From Gnetum montanum (taxonomy: Eukaryota > Streptophyta > Gnetopsida > Gnetales > Gnetaceae): a stretch of 64,000 nt of DNA. The stretch spans positions 174,924 to 238,923 of the forward strand of contig MNCI01002086.1 of NCBI GenBank assembly GCA_015680685.1, given 5' to 3'. The notes below the pieces were generated by a model. That model was not told the DNA's origin and ran no database searches. It was given only the letters and a program-made list of their open reading frames with translations. Positions 45,090 to 56,833 of the stretch are shown here, in pieces (within the stretch, counting starts at the first letter, position 1; each line of letters begins with the position of its first letter). The position numbers and the translations under genes are program-made.

Positions 45090-46036
45090 ATTAAAGGCTA
45101 CATAATTTCCTATCTCTTCATGAGTATCATTTTGAGATGATTAGGGAGTGTCTCATTCTATTTGTGAAATTTTTCCATGTATGATATTTTCTTTTGTAGA
45201 AGTTACAATATGGTAGTAATTCTTGATCCTATCTTTGTCTTCTAAAATGATTCCATATACTTATTTTTCTAGTTGAACCTCTTCCTCTTTCTCTTTTAAT
45301 TATACCACTATTTTCTTTTGAGTTTGTTTCTTGATCTCTATTTTGATAACTGAATCTTCCTCTCCCTTTGAATCTTTGTTGCCTACCTCTTCCTCTTTGG
45401 TTAGTTATATAGGCTTGATCATCTTCACGATATTGTTTGTTATTCTTTATAATTTGTAGAGTTTTGACTTGAGTAACTAATTCATTGATGCTAAGCATGT
45501 TGAAGTTCTTTGAAAGAGTAATTTTTTTCATCATGTTTTCAAATGTTGGATCTATGTAGAAAGCTTGAATAACTTTCTAAACTTTTTTCCTGTTGGTATA
45601 TCCACATTCATATTCATCTACTTTTCATAAGATGTCATATAGTTTAATAAAGAAGTCTTCAATACTTTCATTTCTTCCAATTTCCAAAATATCAAATTGT
45701 TGTTTGTAAATTAGTTATTGCAGTTGTTCATTTTTCAAGCTTTCCTTATATTATAAATGGAGATTATTCCATACTTTTTTGACAATAGTATGGATATTGT
45801 ATCTACTAGAAATAACTTATGAGACACTAGCCAATAGCATCATGAGAGCCAAATTATTCTTCTTCTTCTTTGTTTTATATTCTTTGATTTGTAATTCAGC
45901 AAAATCTTCAAAATCATGAATGAATTCAAAGCATAGGTGGCATCATCTACTTTATTAATACATCCCATAAAATTTTTCTGAGCCTCAACTATAGCTAGTC
46001 AAGTGGCTAATCTAGGACAAAAACCATGCAATATCA
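45090..46036 (-). pseudogene. Copia M1 gag C-terminal part
   Basis: The frame 45534-45229 contains NMLSINELVTQVKTLQIIKN, then a basic RGRGRQQRFKGRGRFSYQNR stretch, like copia Gag before its CCHC knuckle. Further frames from 45.5 to 46.03 kb give FMGCINKVDDATY and MKVLKTSLLNYMTSYEK-like pieces of the UBN2 domain. No intact knuckle was seen. G2's LTR at 46041 cuts it. Confidence 0.7.
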
Positions 46037-46040
46037 ATGC

Positions 46041-46934
46041 TGATGAGTGGTGAGTATATCCTATGCCCAACCATACAAATTACAAGTGTTTACACACAAT
46101 TCGATTGAATTCTGCAGATCTTGAGTTCCTAAGTATGCTAGTTCTAAGAAGTGAAATATAATCATGATGATCATTGTCTTCCCAACTATACCTATGAAGC
46201 TTAGTTGTATATTTAAGTGTAATTGGGGCACATGATTTTTATTATTTTATATTTTATTTATCTATGATTGATAAAAAATTGAAGCTCAATTTATTAACCA
46301 ATTTAACTAATTTGATTACTAATTAATGACTAAGTATCCTAACATAAGCATTTGATCCTACTTTTCATTCACATCCTAAATGCATACAACATTTTAGGCC
46401 ACCAAGTGTTAAGTGCTTTTGGGATTACCAAGCACTACATGTTATGCGTGAAGCGATCATACTTATGTGTTTAATCTGTTTAGCTTAATTAGCTAATTAA
46501 CTAAAGTCTCACTTATCTTAATTAATTGTGTAATTAATGAAAATGATAAATGCAAAAATAAGTCATTAATTTATTCCAAGTGCTGTAACGTTCGATCAAA
46601 CAGCTCATTTTATTGTCATTCACACTAGTGTGCTTAGGTACATCAATGCTCAAATAAAGATTCATACACTTTCTGACTCTTGTTACGAGCAATTAGAAAA
46701 CTATTCTAACTTTTAAATGACAAGAATATAAGAGCTCTACTACAAATTTGATAAGACATTCCTTAAACATAATGGATGAGAACATATTTATAGACATTAT
46801 TGGGGAGTTACATTGATGGGGCTTCATAAATGTAGCAAACACTATGTTGACATGGCCCTGCCAAAGGGGCAATACCATGTTGATGGGGTTGTGTCAATGG
46901 ACATCCATTGATGTGACACTTTGAAGCTTCATCA
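46041..46934 (-). repeat. 3' LTR of G2
   Basis: 894 bp from TGATGAGTGG to ..CTTCATCA. Shared with G1's LTR: AACCATACAAAT, TTGTCTTCCCAA, GGGATTACCAAG, TGCTCAAATAAAGAT and the ATATTTATAG box. It lacks G1's palindromic U3 array; instead there are GATGGGG/GATGGGGTT units near 46815-46900. Confidence 0.88.
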
Positions 46935-46946
46935 TACCTCCACAAC
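46935..46946 (-). other. Polypurine tract of G2
   Basis: Minus-strand GTTGTGGAGGTA directly before the LTR start TGATGAAG. GTGGAGG forms are usual for this group. Confidence 0.75.
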
Positions 46947-49900
46947 TAAATGAAAATTCATCCTTGAGTTACCTTTACAAAATTTGGAAGGTATGAGATT
47001 ATTGACTAATGTTTAACACAACAAACTAACATAATAAAACTAACAACAAAATTAAGTGCCTGAGTCTACGGATTGACATCATTACAAAATTTGTGGTATT
47101 CATGACATAAAATTAAATACCATGAAATGACTACTCAAACTAGACAACACATCCTCTAATAGCATGAAGATGGTTGAGAAGATCAAATAGTCCCAAGCAA
47201 TGGAGGTTCCTAAGGTTTTGAAGGATCTTCACCAACTTCAGGCATGCATGGTGGCTGAGGTAGCTATGGCTATCCTATTGTGGCTATTACCTCCAATGGA
47301 AGCTGAAAGGCATCCAGTAATGCCTTCATCTTCTTCTCCTTATGTCAGGAATCATTCATAGTCCACATAGCATCACCAATGTGGGCTAGAATGGGGATAT
47401 CCCATAGATAGTGCATTACTAGGAATAGCTCCTTGACGTTGATGAACTCGGTAGAAAATTATTTGCATTTGACATTGAACATCCTAACTACATTTTGCAC
47501 CTCATGATAGTCATCCATTCTTTTGTCCATGCTCTCAACAATTGATCTCTTATCAATATATTTTCCCTTGAGAACCTCAAGTTTAGCATTTACCTCTACA
47601 AGCTTTTGCTTGGTATCCTTATGATGCTTAAATTGGGCTTTATACAATAAGTACAAGCTGGCTACCTACTTTTCTAGTTCTGACTACAACCATCTAGTAG
47701 TCAACATAGCCAAGTTTGCATACCAAAGATTAGGAAGCTTCATATATTTAGTCATCTCCTTTATCTAAAATTCCTTTAGATGAATTTCTACTTTATTGTA
47801 TTGATCAATCCGATCAATGATGGGTTGCCATAATTTGTGTCCTTGTTGGAGTTGCTAGAGGGTCTCATTCACCTTTGCCTTTTCCACTTGGATTTGTTTC
47901 TCATTTATTTCCTTCTATAGGCTAACCTAGTCTCTGTAGTGATCTTTGACTCTCTCAAATTTGAGAGCCTTTGATTTCTAGGTGCCTACCTCTATTACAG
48001 TCTTTTCACAAAGGGCATGGACCTCCTCCATGGAGAGGTTTCTATTCTTAGCTACCAATCTCCTTAACTCTATATTTTCTTCTACTAGTTGCTCTTGTTG
48101 TTGATGGATAAAATTATTCAACTATTGTTTATGTGCATCAATGTTTTGTAGGTGATAATTTTCTATAGTTAGATGCACATTCTTCTAGTAGGTCAGATCC
48201 AAGGCCTTCAGAATTTTATGCTAGGTTGCCTCTACCAAGGATCGGTAAAAAACCACCATCTCCATTGCACCCTTAACCCCTTTCAACCTATGTGAAGCTA
48301 TTCAAGAGATTCATCTCTTATTAATGTTGGGTTGAGAAATGCAAGGTTGGAAATCTAGGCTCTCAATTTAGCAACCTTTATAGCTAGGCATTCATTCAGC
48401 TCCTTAGTTGTTTCAAGTTTCTCTTCCAATATAATATTCTTACCCCTTGCACCTAGTAGCTCTGACTAGGTTGTAGCTATATTATTTAGAAGATCAAAGA
48501 CATCCAAAGTGGTTGCCCAGTTCCTACCAATTGATCCAGTAGTTGTTCATGTTGTGCTATGGTTAATCTCCCACTTATGGTTCCTGTGGATGTTTACACA
48601 TCTTTAAGTGTAGTGACATCTAGTATAGACATTGCAAGTGCATTGAGTGCTTTAACAATTCTATCAGCAACCACCTCTATTGCTATTTCTTTCTAAAAGT
48701 GTTGCATCATCAATATGGTTGCCTCCTCATCCTCCTCTAAGCACATTGCAACAATTGTGGCATTCCTAGAGATCTCTAGGAATTTCTGCTATTTTGAGAG
48801 AGATATCATTACCTCTATAGCACTAGGAGTTAACCTTATGGACAATTGCATTCATTGGGTAGAGAAAATAGGACCATGTCCCTCCATCAAGCTAACTGCT
48901 TAGGCCACATTATTAAAGTGACTCATCATGGACTGGTACATAGATGGGTCTCCACCACTCATGCCTACTTGTTTCTCTTTTTTGCTTAAGAGCCATTCTT
49001 AGTATTTGCACAATTGTTGGGATATTGCAGTGATGCTCGACACTATTTTTTGAGTGGTAGGTGGAGGTGGTGGTTATTGCTTCTCTTCTTGTATCATTGT
49101 TGTAGGATTTTTATCCTTCATTATCTCTACCCAATTAGTGATTGAAGCACATCAAAAAAAATCATTAGTATAGTAGATTATTTCTCCCCTTTCGACATAG
49201 TTTTCTGATGAGGCATGGAAAGGGAAGTATCTTCCTTCCATGTTCATTCTCCTTGAATTACTTCCCTATGTCTAGATGGATTACTTGTATAAGGTTAATA
49301 GGAAATCTTCCACTTAGAGTAGCACACACACAGGTACAAAAGGCAGTGATCTTGCTAGGCCTCATCATGGGATTTAGGTGAAAGGTTGCAATCTTGTAAT
49401 GAATTATTTCTATCAGTGTGAGCACCTTGTACTCCTTATGGTTGACACCATAGCACCATTGAATCCATTCCTTTTTGATGTTGGGATCCACTTACATCGA
49501 AATATTTGCAAGATTTGCCCCAGTTTCAGGCAACCCAAGTGCCTCTATAATGGCTTGCATCGATTAGGACACTGAAATGTTCTTGATCTTGATCATTGAA
49601 CCATTTTTTTCTATTTTTCCAAAATAGGAACATCTCTCCCATATACCACTCCCCACTGGAAGTGATAACTGGCCATATGGAAGAGGTCTTCAATTGGTCC
49701 TGTACCTCTTAGGTGCTTGCTCCAAGAAAGAGCGAAAGTTTAACTCTTAGAGCACTATCTTTTGGACCTTCCTTGATTTGATTTGTTTCAAGAAAGCTTT
49801 TGTCAAGGTTACCTCAAAGCTTCACTTATTGAGAGGATGCCTCGTCTCAGTGGTGATGTTCTATTACTACCACCTATTCTAGAATCTAACAAATAGACAC

Positions 49901-49960
49901 CACTTTGGTCTCTTCCCTAAGAGGTCCCATGGTATAGGTTATTATTGGTCTTCCTGGGTT
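46947..49960 (-). pseudogene. G2 additional ORF region between INT and LTR
   Basis: Minus-strand readings differ from gag and pol. Upstream part (about 49.9-49.2 kb): RGTGPIEDLFHMASYHFQWG, IEALGLPETGANLANIS and a 77-codon frame MDPNIKKEWIQWCYGVNHKE, VLTLIEIIHYKIATFHLNPM. Then Lys/Glu-rich coiled-coil-like pieces: ILEEKLETTKELNECLAIKV near 48430-48380 and KQKLVEVNAKLEVLKGKYID in the 65-codon frame 47656-47459. Many stops. Plant Athila/Tat elements often carry an extra ORF 3' of INT; the function is mostly unknown. I infer this is such an ORF. G1 lacks it. Confidence 0.45.
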
Positions 49961-52240
49961 GGTTCTTGGCCCCTTCCCATTCTTAGCCATTTTTTCCTTT
50001 ATTGAGATGGTCCTCCTTCCTATGTGTATTTGCCTTTTGGTGCCATCTATGGTCACAACACATCTATGGATTAGTAGATATAATTTGTAACATAAAATTT
50101 TTGGATACCTTATCTCATTAATTAGTTACACTTGGCTCTGGTTGGACAATGGTAGATTGATTATTTTATTGATTAATTTTTTATTGTAAGTGTTACCAGA
50201 GCTTATTAGAAAGGTTTAACTTTCGTAATTTGGTATTTTAATGATGATTCCTTAGTTAAAGCTTTATGGGAGTTAGAAAAATGTCAAAAAATTTTATGTT
50301 AAGAAAAACATGTTTGTGGCCCCCATGACTAACAGCTTACCTTTGGGAGCTATAGGGTTGAAGAACAAAGTGATTTGGACAAATAGTTATGAAGTTATTG
50401 GCTGTAGAAGGTTCTAGGCTCTAAAAATTGCAAAAACTCCTTAGTTGTTTATGAGAAAATGTGAAAATTTCTAAGGGGAGTCGCATATATATATATATAT
50501 ATAGTAATTTTGCATTATGTCAATGGGGCCTCGTATACACATTAGCTCCATCAATAGGGCCCCATTTATGAGACCTCATAGACACATTAACTCCATCGAT
50601 AGGGCCACATTTATGGGATCCATAAAAAAAATTCTCAAACTTGAATAATTCAATAAATACAAGGAATTTTTGAATGAATTTAGGGTTCATGGAGTCCTAA
50701 CAAAGCCAAGAATACGATGAAATCATGAAATAGGATCTTTAAAGCTCAAAAAATTGAAAATTTAATGGAGAATGTGTGAATTAAAGAAAATTCTTAAGAA
50801 GCACATGGTCAGATGTAGAAGATGGATATATGAAAGATTGTGATTGCAATAATGCCTAGGGATAAGGTGCTTAACAAACCCAACCAAGAGATATGCAAAT
50901 GGGTCCTCCCCATAGTAGGCACATGCCCTATTTTCCCTTTCATAACCTCAACTTAAGGAGTCCATGGGCCCCATAGGTGATTAATGGTTTATGAAAGTTA
51001 AGGATCAAAACCCAGAAGATTTCACCAAAGAATTCAAGTACGTCAAACAAAGACACCAAACAAGAACATGGACATAGATAATGAGGTGAGTTATGGGTAA
51101 CATGGATGGATGATGGAGAAGGTGGAATGGAGTTCCAAATTGAGGTCATAAGAAGTTCCTTTGCGGATTTGTGATTAAATGACCTAAGAAGATCCATCCT
51201 TAGTCTAGACCAAAATAAATCACTTTTAGTGACTTCACATCACCACTTCAAGACTGATCCATCCCCTCGAGACACATGAGTGCATCCATAGAACAACTAC
51301 CATTCCTTAAAGAGAAGAAAAAAGAAGTAGGAAGTGAGAGAGGGCCTTAGTTAGAGAGGAACTTCAAGCATGGGCAACATGTCTTTCTAGTCCCATAACT
51401 AGTGCTTGTAGCCCATTTATTTGTCTAAGGGGTGTGCTTTGAATTTCCATCATGTTTTTTTTATTTTTTCTTTTATTTTAATTTTGTTTATTTATTTATT
51501 TATTTATTTTGGAATTTTTGAATGGTAACCACACTATGCAAAGACTTATTCAACTTCTTGTTATTGGTTGACATAGAATGGTAGGAAATCCATGAAAACA
51601 CTCATGCAACCAAGTAAGTAGAAGAGTAAAAAGAGTATTAATCCCCCTTGATGTCACATCATATGCAAACATTTGAATCCTTCCTAATTTTGGGAACCAC
51701 CAAGGTCACAAATTTATTAAAGGTTTATTTAATGAAAGGGACCTCATATTCCCAAAAGAAGGAAAATCATAGATTTTTGTGGATGGATGGATGTTGTGGA
51801 CTCATTGTGTATTATATGAAAAAGAAACCATGTCTTAGCCATTGATAAAAAAATTTAAAAATAGAAACCATACATTAGAAAACAAAAACATTAAGTGTAA
51901 ACCACCATTAGCAACAACCACAGCACCACTATGTCCTATTGGCATAAAGCAAATTTATTAATAGAAATTAGAAAATCACACTAAAATAAAATAAAATAAG
52001 GTAAAATATATAAGAAAGTGTAAAATATTAAAGAAAAATTTAAATGTACTAACGATGGTGTAAAAAAAATTTAGAAAATAGTTGAGGAGCCACATATATG
52101 GTTAGCATGGCTAGCCATCTTCCCCATGACTAAGTTGGAAGGAGGAGATTCAAAAGATTGAGCATGGTTGTCCATCCATTGAGGTATTTGGTGTACTGGC
52201 TTGCTTAGGCTCATGGAAAGGCTTCACTTGTTGGATCTTA
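49961..52240 (-). other. G2 spacer between INT and the additional ORF
   Basis: No protein. 50326-52240 matches G1 12416-13786. Contains (AT)n at 50485-50503, GGGGCC(C/T)CAT-type words repeated near 50524-50612 and (TTTA)n at 51486-51510. Confidence 0.6.
51486..51510. repeat. (TTTA)n microsatellite
   Basis: About six TTTA units at the place where G1 has (TTTTA)n. Confidence 0.9.
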
Positions 52241-52249
52241 ACCAACTAA

Positions 52250-53340
52250 TTCTTGTTTGGAATTTTAGGTTTGTATATGATCATGGTTCCAAAAGAAAAA
52301 TTTTTATTGATTATATAAGACCCCTCCCACAATGTTAGAAATTTTTTTTTTTTGAGAAACATGTGTGGGGTTCCAATAGAGGACCTTATCTCTAGGTTGA
52401 ATTTTGATCCGGTCATGATGCTTTTTGTTGAATGCCTTATGCACTTCATTCAAGGATAGGGCTATAGATCAATTTTCATTTAGTACATTTAGGTTAATTA
52501 GTCTTTCTTTTTGTACTAGACTTAGGTCAAGGTCTAGGTCATAGGTTGTTGAAAGTAAATGGAGCTTGGATTGGATAGGTAGAGTTGGTAATTTTCTTTA
52601 CACTAGCTCATAGGGAGAGTAGCCTATAGGAAGTTTCCATGTTGAGTGGTAGGCCTAAAGGGCATCATTCAATTTTGTACTCTAGTCTCTCCTATATTTG
52701 TCAATAGTTCTTGTTAGGATCTTCATGATCTCCCTACTGGTAGCCTCTACTTGACCGTTAATTTATGTTCAACCCCCAATAATTACATAAGCTTGCAAAA
52801 ATTAGCCCCTATAAAATGAGTTCCATTATAAAAAATTAGTGCATGTGGCACCCCAAACCTTTTTACAACATTTTGTTATACAAACTGCATAGTAGTGGAT
52901 GATGTATAGTCGATGACGACTACTACTTTTGTTCATTTTATGCAATAATCAATGGCAATGATTATATATGCCTTTCCATTGGACATGGGTGTGATGAGAC
53001 CCATGAAGTTGATGATTCATATGTTGAAAGTTTTTAGTGGTTGAATCCATTGTTGAGGATCCTCCATTTGTGCAGTCATCCCACCATCTCGTTGACAGCA
53101 TTCACAAGATCAAATAAATTGGTGAGCCTCCCCAAAGATTATGGGCCAATATTATCTTGCCATCAATATTTTTATGGTCATGCATCTCCTTGAATATTTT
53201 GCTTTGCAAGGGCCTTCATGAGCATCTTGGAGAATGAAGAATTGATTTGCATCAGGCACACACCAATGAACTAGGCCATCAGTGCATACCTTGTAAAGGT
53301 GTCCATTGATTTCCATGAAGTGTTTGGCTTGATGAAGAAA
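52250..53340 (-). pseudogene. G2 integrase remnant
   Basis: Minus strand: MEINGHLYKVCTDGLVHWCV, LQDAHEGPCKAKYSRRCMTI, RYYWPIIFGEAHQFI and SCECCQRDGG (zinc module). Then INFMGLITPMSNGKAYIIIA, where the first catalytic Asp is Asn, and ALIFYNGTHFIGA, where SDNG reads FYNG so the second Asp is Tyr. The C-terminal part at 52449-52250 includes GTPHMFLKKKKF and LWEGSYIINKNFSFGTMIIY. Compared with G1, the same blocks are present but both catalytic Asp positions are lost. Confidence 0.88.
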
Positions 53341-53559
53341 TTATTATTTCTTCATATAGTGCAAATCTTGTGGCATCTCTTGTTTGAGATGATAAGTAAG
53401 GATGCCATCATAGCATTTGGATTCTATGGGCATATGTGCGTTAATTACATTGGAAAAGAGGAGTACATCTGAGAATTGATCAAAGAGGGCTCTCCTTCTC
53501 TTTGTTATCCCATTGTAACCAAGAGAGATGGTTAGCAACCATATTCTTAGTCTCCTTTT

Positions 53560-54250
53560 GATATATCATTGTAAGATCAAATTTGTGCAAGATCACTAGC
53601 CACTATATGATAGGGAGGCTTATTGTTGGCTTGTTCATGAGGAAGTGAATGTCACTATGATTAGTATGCATAAATACTTTATATCCAAGCACATAGTACC
53701 TAAAATTATCTAGAGCATACACCATCTCCATTAGTTCTTTCTCCATTGTGGTGTGATTTAACTATGCATCCACAATGCTTCAACTTCCATAGTGGATGTA
53801 ATATGGATGTTTCTTATCGTTCAACTACATAAGCATAGCCCTCAAGCCATAATTTGATGCATCTATCATGATATAAAATGATTTGGACCAATCAGGTGCT
53901 TGTAGAATTAGAGTCTCTACGAGCTTCTTCTGGAGGCTCTAGAATGTTTTTTTTTGCATTCCTTGGTCCAAATTAATGGAGCATCTTTCTTTGTTAGCTC
54001 AACCAATGGTTTTACGATCTTAGATAAATTCTCTATAAATCGATGGTAGTAACTAATGTGTCCAAAAAATGATTGATTATCTTTTACAACTTTTGGTTAA
54101 CAAGTAATTTCTTGGATGATCCTTATCTTTTGGGATCTACCTTGATCCCTTCCTATGAAATTCTATGGCCCAATACAATGCCTTCTTGGATAATGAGATG
54201 GCACTTTTTTTAATTGAGTTTCCAATTTGTTTCCACACATCTTTTGAGTA
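53560..54250 (-). pseudogene. G2 RT C-terminal part and RNase H remnant
   Basis: Over several frames on the minus strand: CHLIIQEGIVLGHRIS, EGIKVDPKR, then fragments of the connection domain and RNase H (LYHDRCIKLWLEGYA, 'YYIHYGS' and 'EKELMEMVYAL'-like pieces near 53.8-53.7 kb, KVFMHTNHSDIHFLMNKPT near 53.68-53.62 kb). Frameshifts are denser than in G1. Order and position agree with G1. Confidence 0.75.
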
Positions 54251-54259
54251 CTTACTCAA

Positions 54260-54850
54260 GGTGGTCCAAGGATTTCTTTAATGTAGTGATGTAAGTGGAG
54301 AAGTCATCCATGAAGATTTTTACTATGCTATCAATTTTCTACTAAAGAGATGCTTAAGACCAGAAATTGGAAAGTGTTAGGAGCATTGCATAGAGCAAAA
54401 GACATCTTGCAATATGCAAAGGTCCTTCATGGACTTGTGAATGTTGTTTTGGCCTAGTGTTTTGGTGCAATTTGGATTTGGTTATAGCCACTATAACCAT
54501 GTAGAAAACTATAATAGCAATGCCTAGATATGATGTCCAATACCTAATTAATGAATGACAATGGAAATGATCTTTGAATGTTTCCATGTTTAATAGCTTA
54601 ATGTCGATACAAACTTGCCATATGTTGCCTCTTTTTGGCACTATCATAAGTGGGTTGACCCACTTGCTATTCACAATGGGGTAGATGAACCCTACCTTAA
54701 GGAGTTGCTTAATTTTCTCTTTGATAATTTGCTTCAATTTTTGGTTCAACTACCATTGTGGTTACCTCCATAGCTTCATGGATAGATCAATATAAATGTG
54801 GTGCTAGAATATCTATGGATCAATTCCAGTGAGTTCAAGATATGACAAGG
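54260..54850 (-). pseudogene. G2 reverse transcriptase remnant
   Basis: The frame 54749-54354 starts NQKLKQIIKEKIKQLLKVGF, IYPIVNSKWVNPLMIVPKRG, VCIDIKLLNMETFKDHF. After that the reading shifts by one base; in the next frame the expected 'YYxFLxGYSGYNQIQI', 'FAYCKMSF' and 'LCNAPNTFQ' words appear. FMDDFS lies at about 54299-54316. So the later part of the open frame is a shifted reading. Confidence 0.87.
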
Positions 54851-54879
54851 CAAAGGCTGTTGGCCATTTGTTGATCACT

Positions 54880-55740
54880 TTCAACAATTTTTCTTTTTTC
54901 TCATGAGCAAGTTTGACATTAAGTATGATTAGCTTGCCATTTTTCAAGAATGCATATTCTAGGCTAGCATGTAGAGTTTTCAACTCTAGGGGCTCTTATT
55001 TAAAATTCTTAGGGATCTCCAACTCTCCATAATTAGTATCATCATTTTCATCATTAGAAAGTTGGTGATGAACTTGCTTTGGTTCATCCATGCCTATAAC
55101 ATAAGTGCATGTTAGGCTCTTAGTGGGTTCTATGTACATTGTGCTACTTTCAAGATCAGTGGTTAACCATTGGGTATCCTCTTGTTTTGTGGCTACTACG
55201 TATAGAAACCTTTGAATATCTACTTCATGTGCACACTACTTGCATGCAAAAATAGATGCTCTTTTCATGGACCAAAGTTTCTGCATGTAATTGCACCCTA
55301 TATTATTGTACACAATGCATGGAAATCACTTCTTCTTAATATTTTCAAATGCAATTTCCTTAGATATTTCCAAGGAAAGATATTTGATGTCCATTATTGC
55401 ATCAATAGTGCTTAGCCATGTTCTTCCCATAATGATTGAGATGTCCCCTTTACAGTTCTCAACCTTGATTACTAGGAAATCAAAGGATAAGACCACCCAC
55501 AAATAGTGGTCACAATGTTTTCTACCAGTCCCAATGGAATAGTGATGGAGTGGTCTACCAATTCTAATATGATATTGCTCTTCTAGAGAGGTGGTAGGTT
55601 CTAAGCAATATACATCTCATGAGAAATCAAGTTAACATTAGAACCTAAATCAAGAAGGGCTTTACATGGTTCATTCCTAGTAATCTATAAATAGATAAGA
55701 GGACTTACAGGATTTGCTAATTTCCTAGGAAGGTTGGTAG
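54880..55740 (-). pseudogene. G2 protease and PR-RT linker remnant
   Basis: KALLDLGSNVNLISHEMY at about 55612-55668 is the active site (DLGS), preceded by LPRKLANPVSPLIYL. Further on are GLVENIVTTICGW (about 55500-55540), YNNIGCNYMQKF near 55300, and the linker GELEIPKNFK, LELKTLHASLEYAFLKNGKL (about 55035-54930). This matches G1 block by block. C begins 130 bp upstream of PR. Confidence 0.82.
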
Positions 55741-55909
55741 CCTGGATCCAATTAGATACGACATGAGTGAGCATTACATATGTATTTTGGGTAGTATTTG
55801 GTTTGAAGGATTTCTGATGGAATGGTTTGTAGAGGATGAGGTAGGAGCAAGGTGGCTAGCCACCTAAGTGTGAGTGAAACACCACCAAATTCAGATAACA
55901 GCACTACAA

Positions 55910-56440
55910 TGGCAAATTTTTCTAAGTGTTAACTCAAGGAAAAATTTTCTAAGTGTTTGGCCATGATCCCACTATTGGGGCTACACTCTAGAGTGTAACT
56001 AGCATAGCATGCAACACAACTAGATTTGAAAAAATCTTCTAAGTGTCAAATAATAGCTGCAAAAAATTTTCTAAGCGTCTTGCTATGCTCATGTCCCTTT
56101 TGCTACACTCTCTAGCATATCAAGTGTAGCAACACTCCAGTAGCCAATTTGCACATGTTAAGCCAAACATTAAGATACCTTAACATGGAAGAGGCATTTG
56201 GTATATTTTCTAACTCCTAAAGCTACCCCTCCTGCTATGCTCTTAAGTGTAGCTAGTGTAGTAAGAATAAGGACTACAATTTTTTGCAAATTTTTCTAAG
56301 TGTCCATGCTACATTTTTTCCCATACTACTATGCTCTCTATCATAGCAAGCATAGTAGTGTTGGACTTTAGTTTTTGCAAGAATTGCCTAGCTGCTGTGC
56401 TACACTCCAAAGTGTAGCTAGCATAGCAATAAGAAAATAC
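55910..56440 (+). repeat. Palindromic U3 modules in C's LTR
   Basis: CTAAGTGT-type words (near 55921, 55948, 56039, 56085, 56296) alternate with inverted-repeat modules of CTACACT..AGTGTAGCTAGCATAGCA type (55979, 56094, 56225, 56315, 56398). The clearest is TACACTCTAGAGTGTA, a perfect 16-bp palindrome at 55982-55997. Confidence 0.75.
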
Positions 56441-56825
56441 CTCCAAAAGCTTCCAGAGCTTAGCACATTCCTTCATTCCATCTCTAACATTTCTTTGGCA
56501 AGTAGGATTAGCAACTTGTACTCTTTTTATACCTCCGCCTATGTCCCAAAATTATACCTATGCTTAATCGCACTTGAAAGAGAGAAGAATGTAGTCTTGG
56601 AGTGTAGCCTCCAAATTTCACTATTTTGCACTATTTGCAAGTACATTGCAGTCTTAGTACATGCAATATTAGTAGCATAGCTAGTTTGGTAGTTTTCTAG
56701 GATCTAGTGGAGTGTATCAAAGGGTAGCACCAGTTGTCCCACTAGGAGCATAGTAGAGGTTAGCGTAGCCTCACCTACCCTTTGCCATGTGGCACTCAAT
56801 CCACATTTCATGCTAACCCTAAGCC

Positions 56826-56833
56826 TATATATA
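56826..56833 (+). promoter_or_regulatory. TATA box in LTR of C
   Basis: CCTATATATACCC in the element's sense direction, 950 bp into the LTR and downstream of the palindromic modules, as expected at the end of U3. Confidence 0.55.

Larger units (their letters stand above)
29808..46036 (-). mobile_element. Copia M1 (minus strand), split by B and cut by G2
   Basis: Read right to left: gag (46.0-45.2 kb), PR (45.08-44.85), pre-INT (44.9-44.5), INT (44.45-43.87), linker (43.87-43.72), then element B, then RT N-terminal part fused to the RNase H end (30.33-29.98) and the polypurine tract at 29.8 kb. G2's LTR begins at 46041, so the 5' end of M1 lies outside the window. It is related to P1 by PR, pre-INT and RT similarity, and lies tail to tail with it. 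Confidence 0.82.
46041..55874 (-). mobile_element. Ty3/gypsy element G2 (G1 family), 3' part
   Basis: 3' LTR at 46041-46934, polypurine tract, a third-ORF-like region, INT, RT-RH and PR on the minus strand. Element C is inserted upstream of PR at 55875, so G2's gag and 5' LTR lie beyond the window. It matches G1 in INT, RT, PR, linker and 3' non-coding parts. All frames are broken. The five bases before the LTR are AATGC (46036-46040). Confidence 0.85.
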
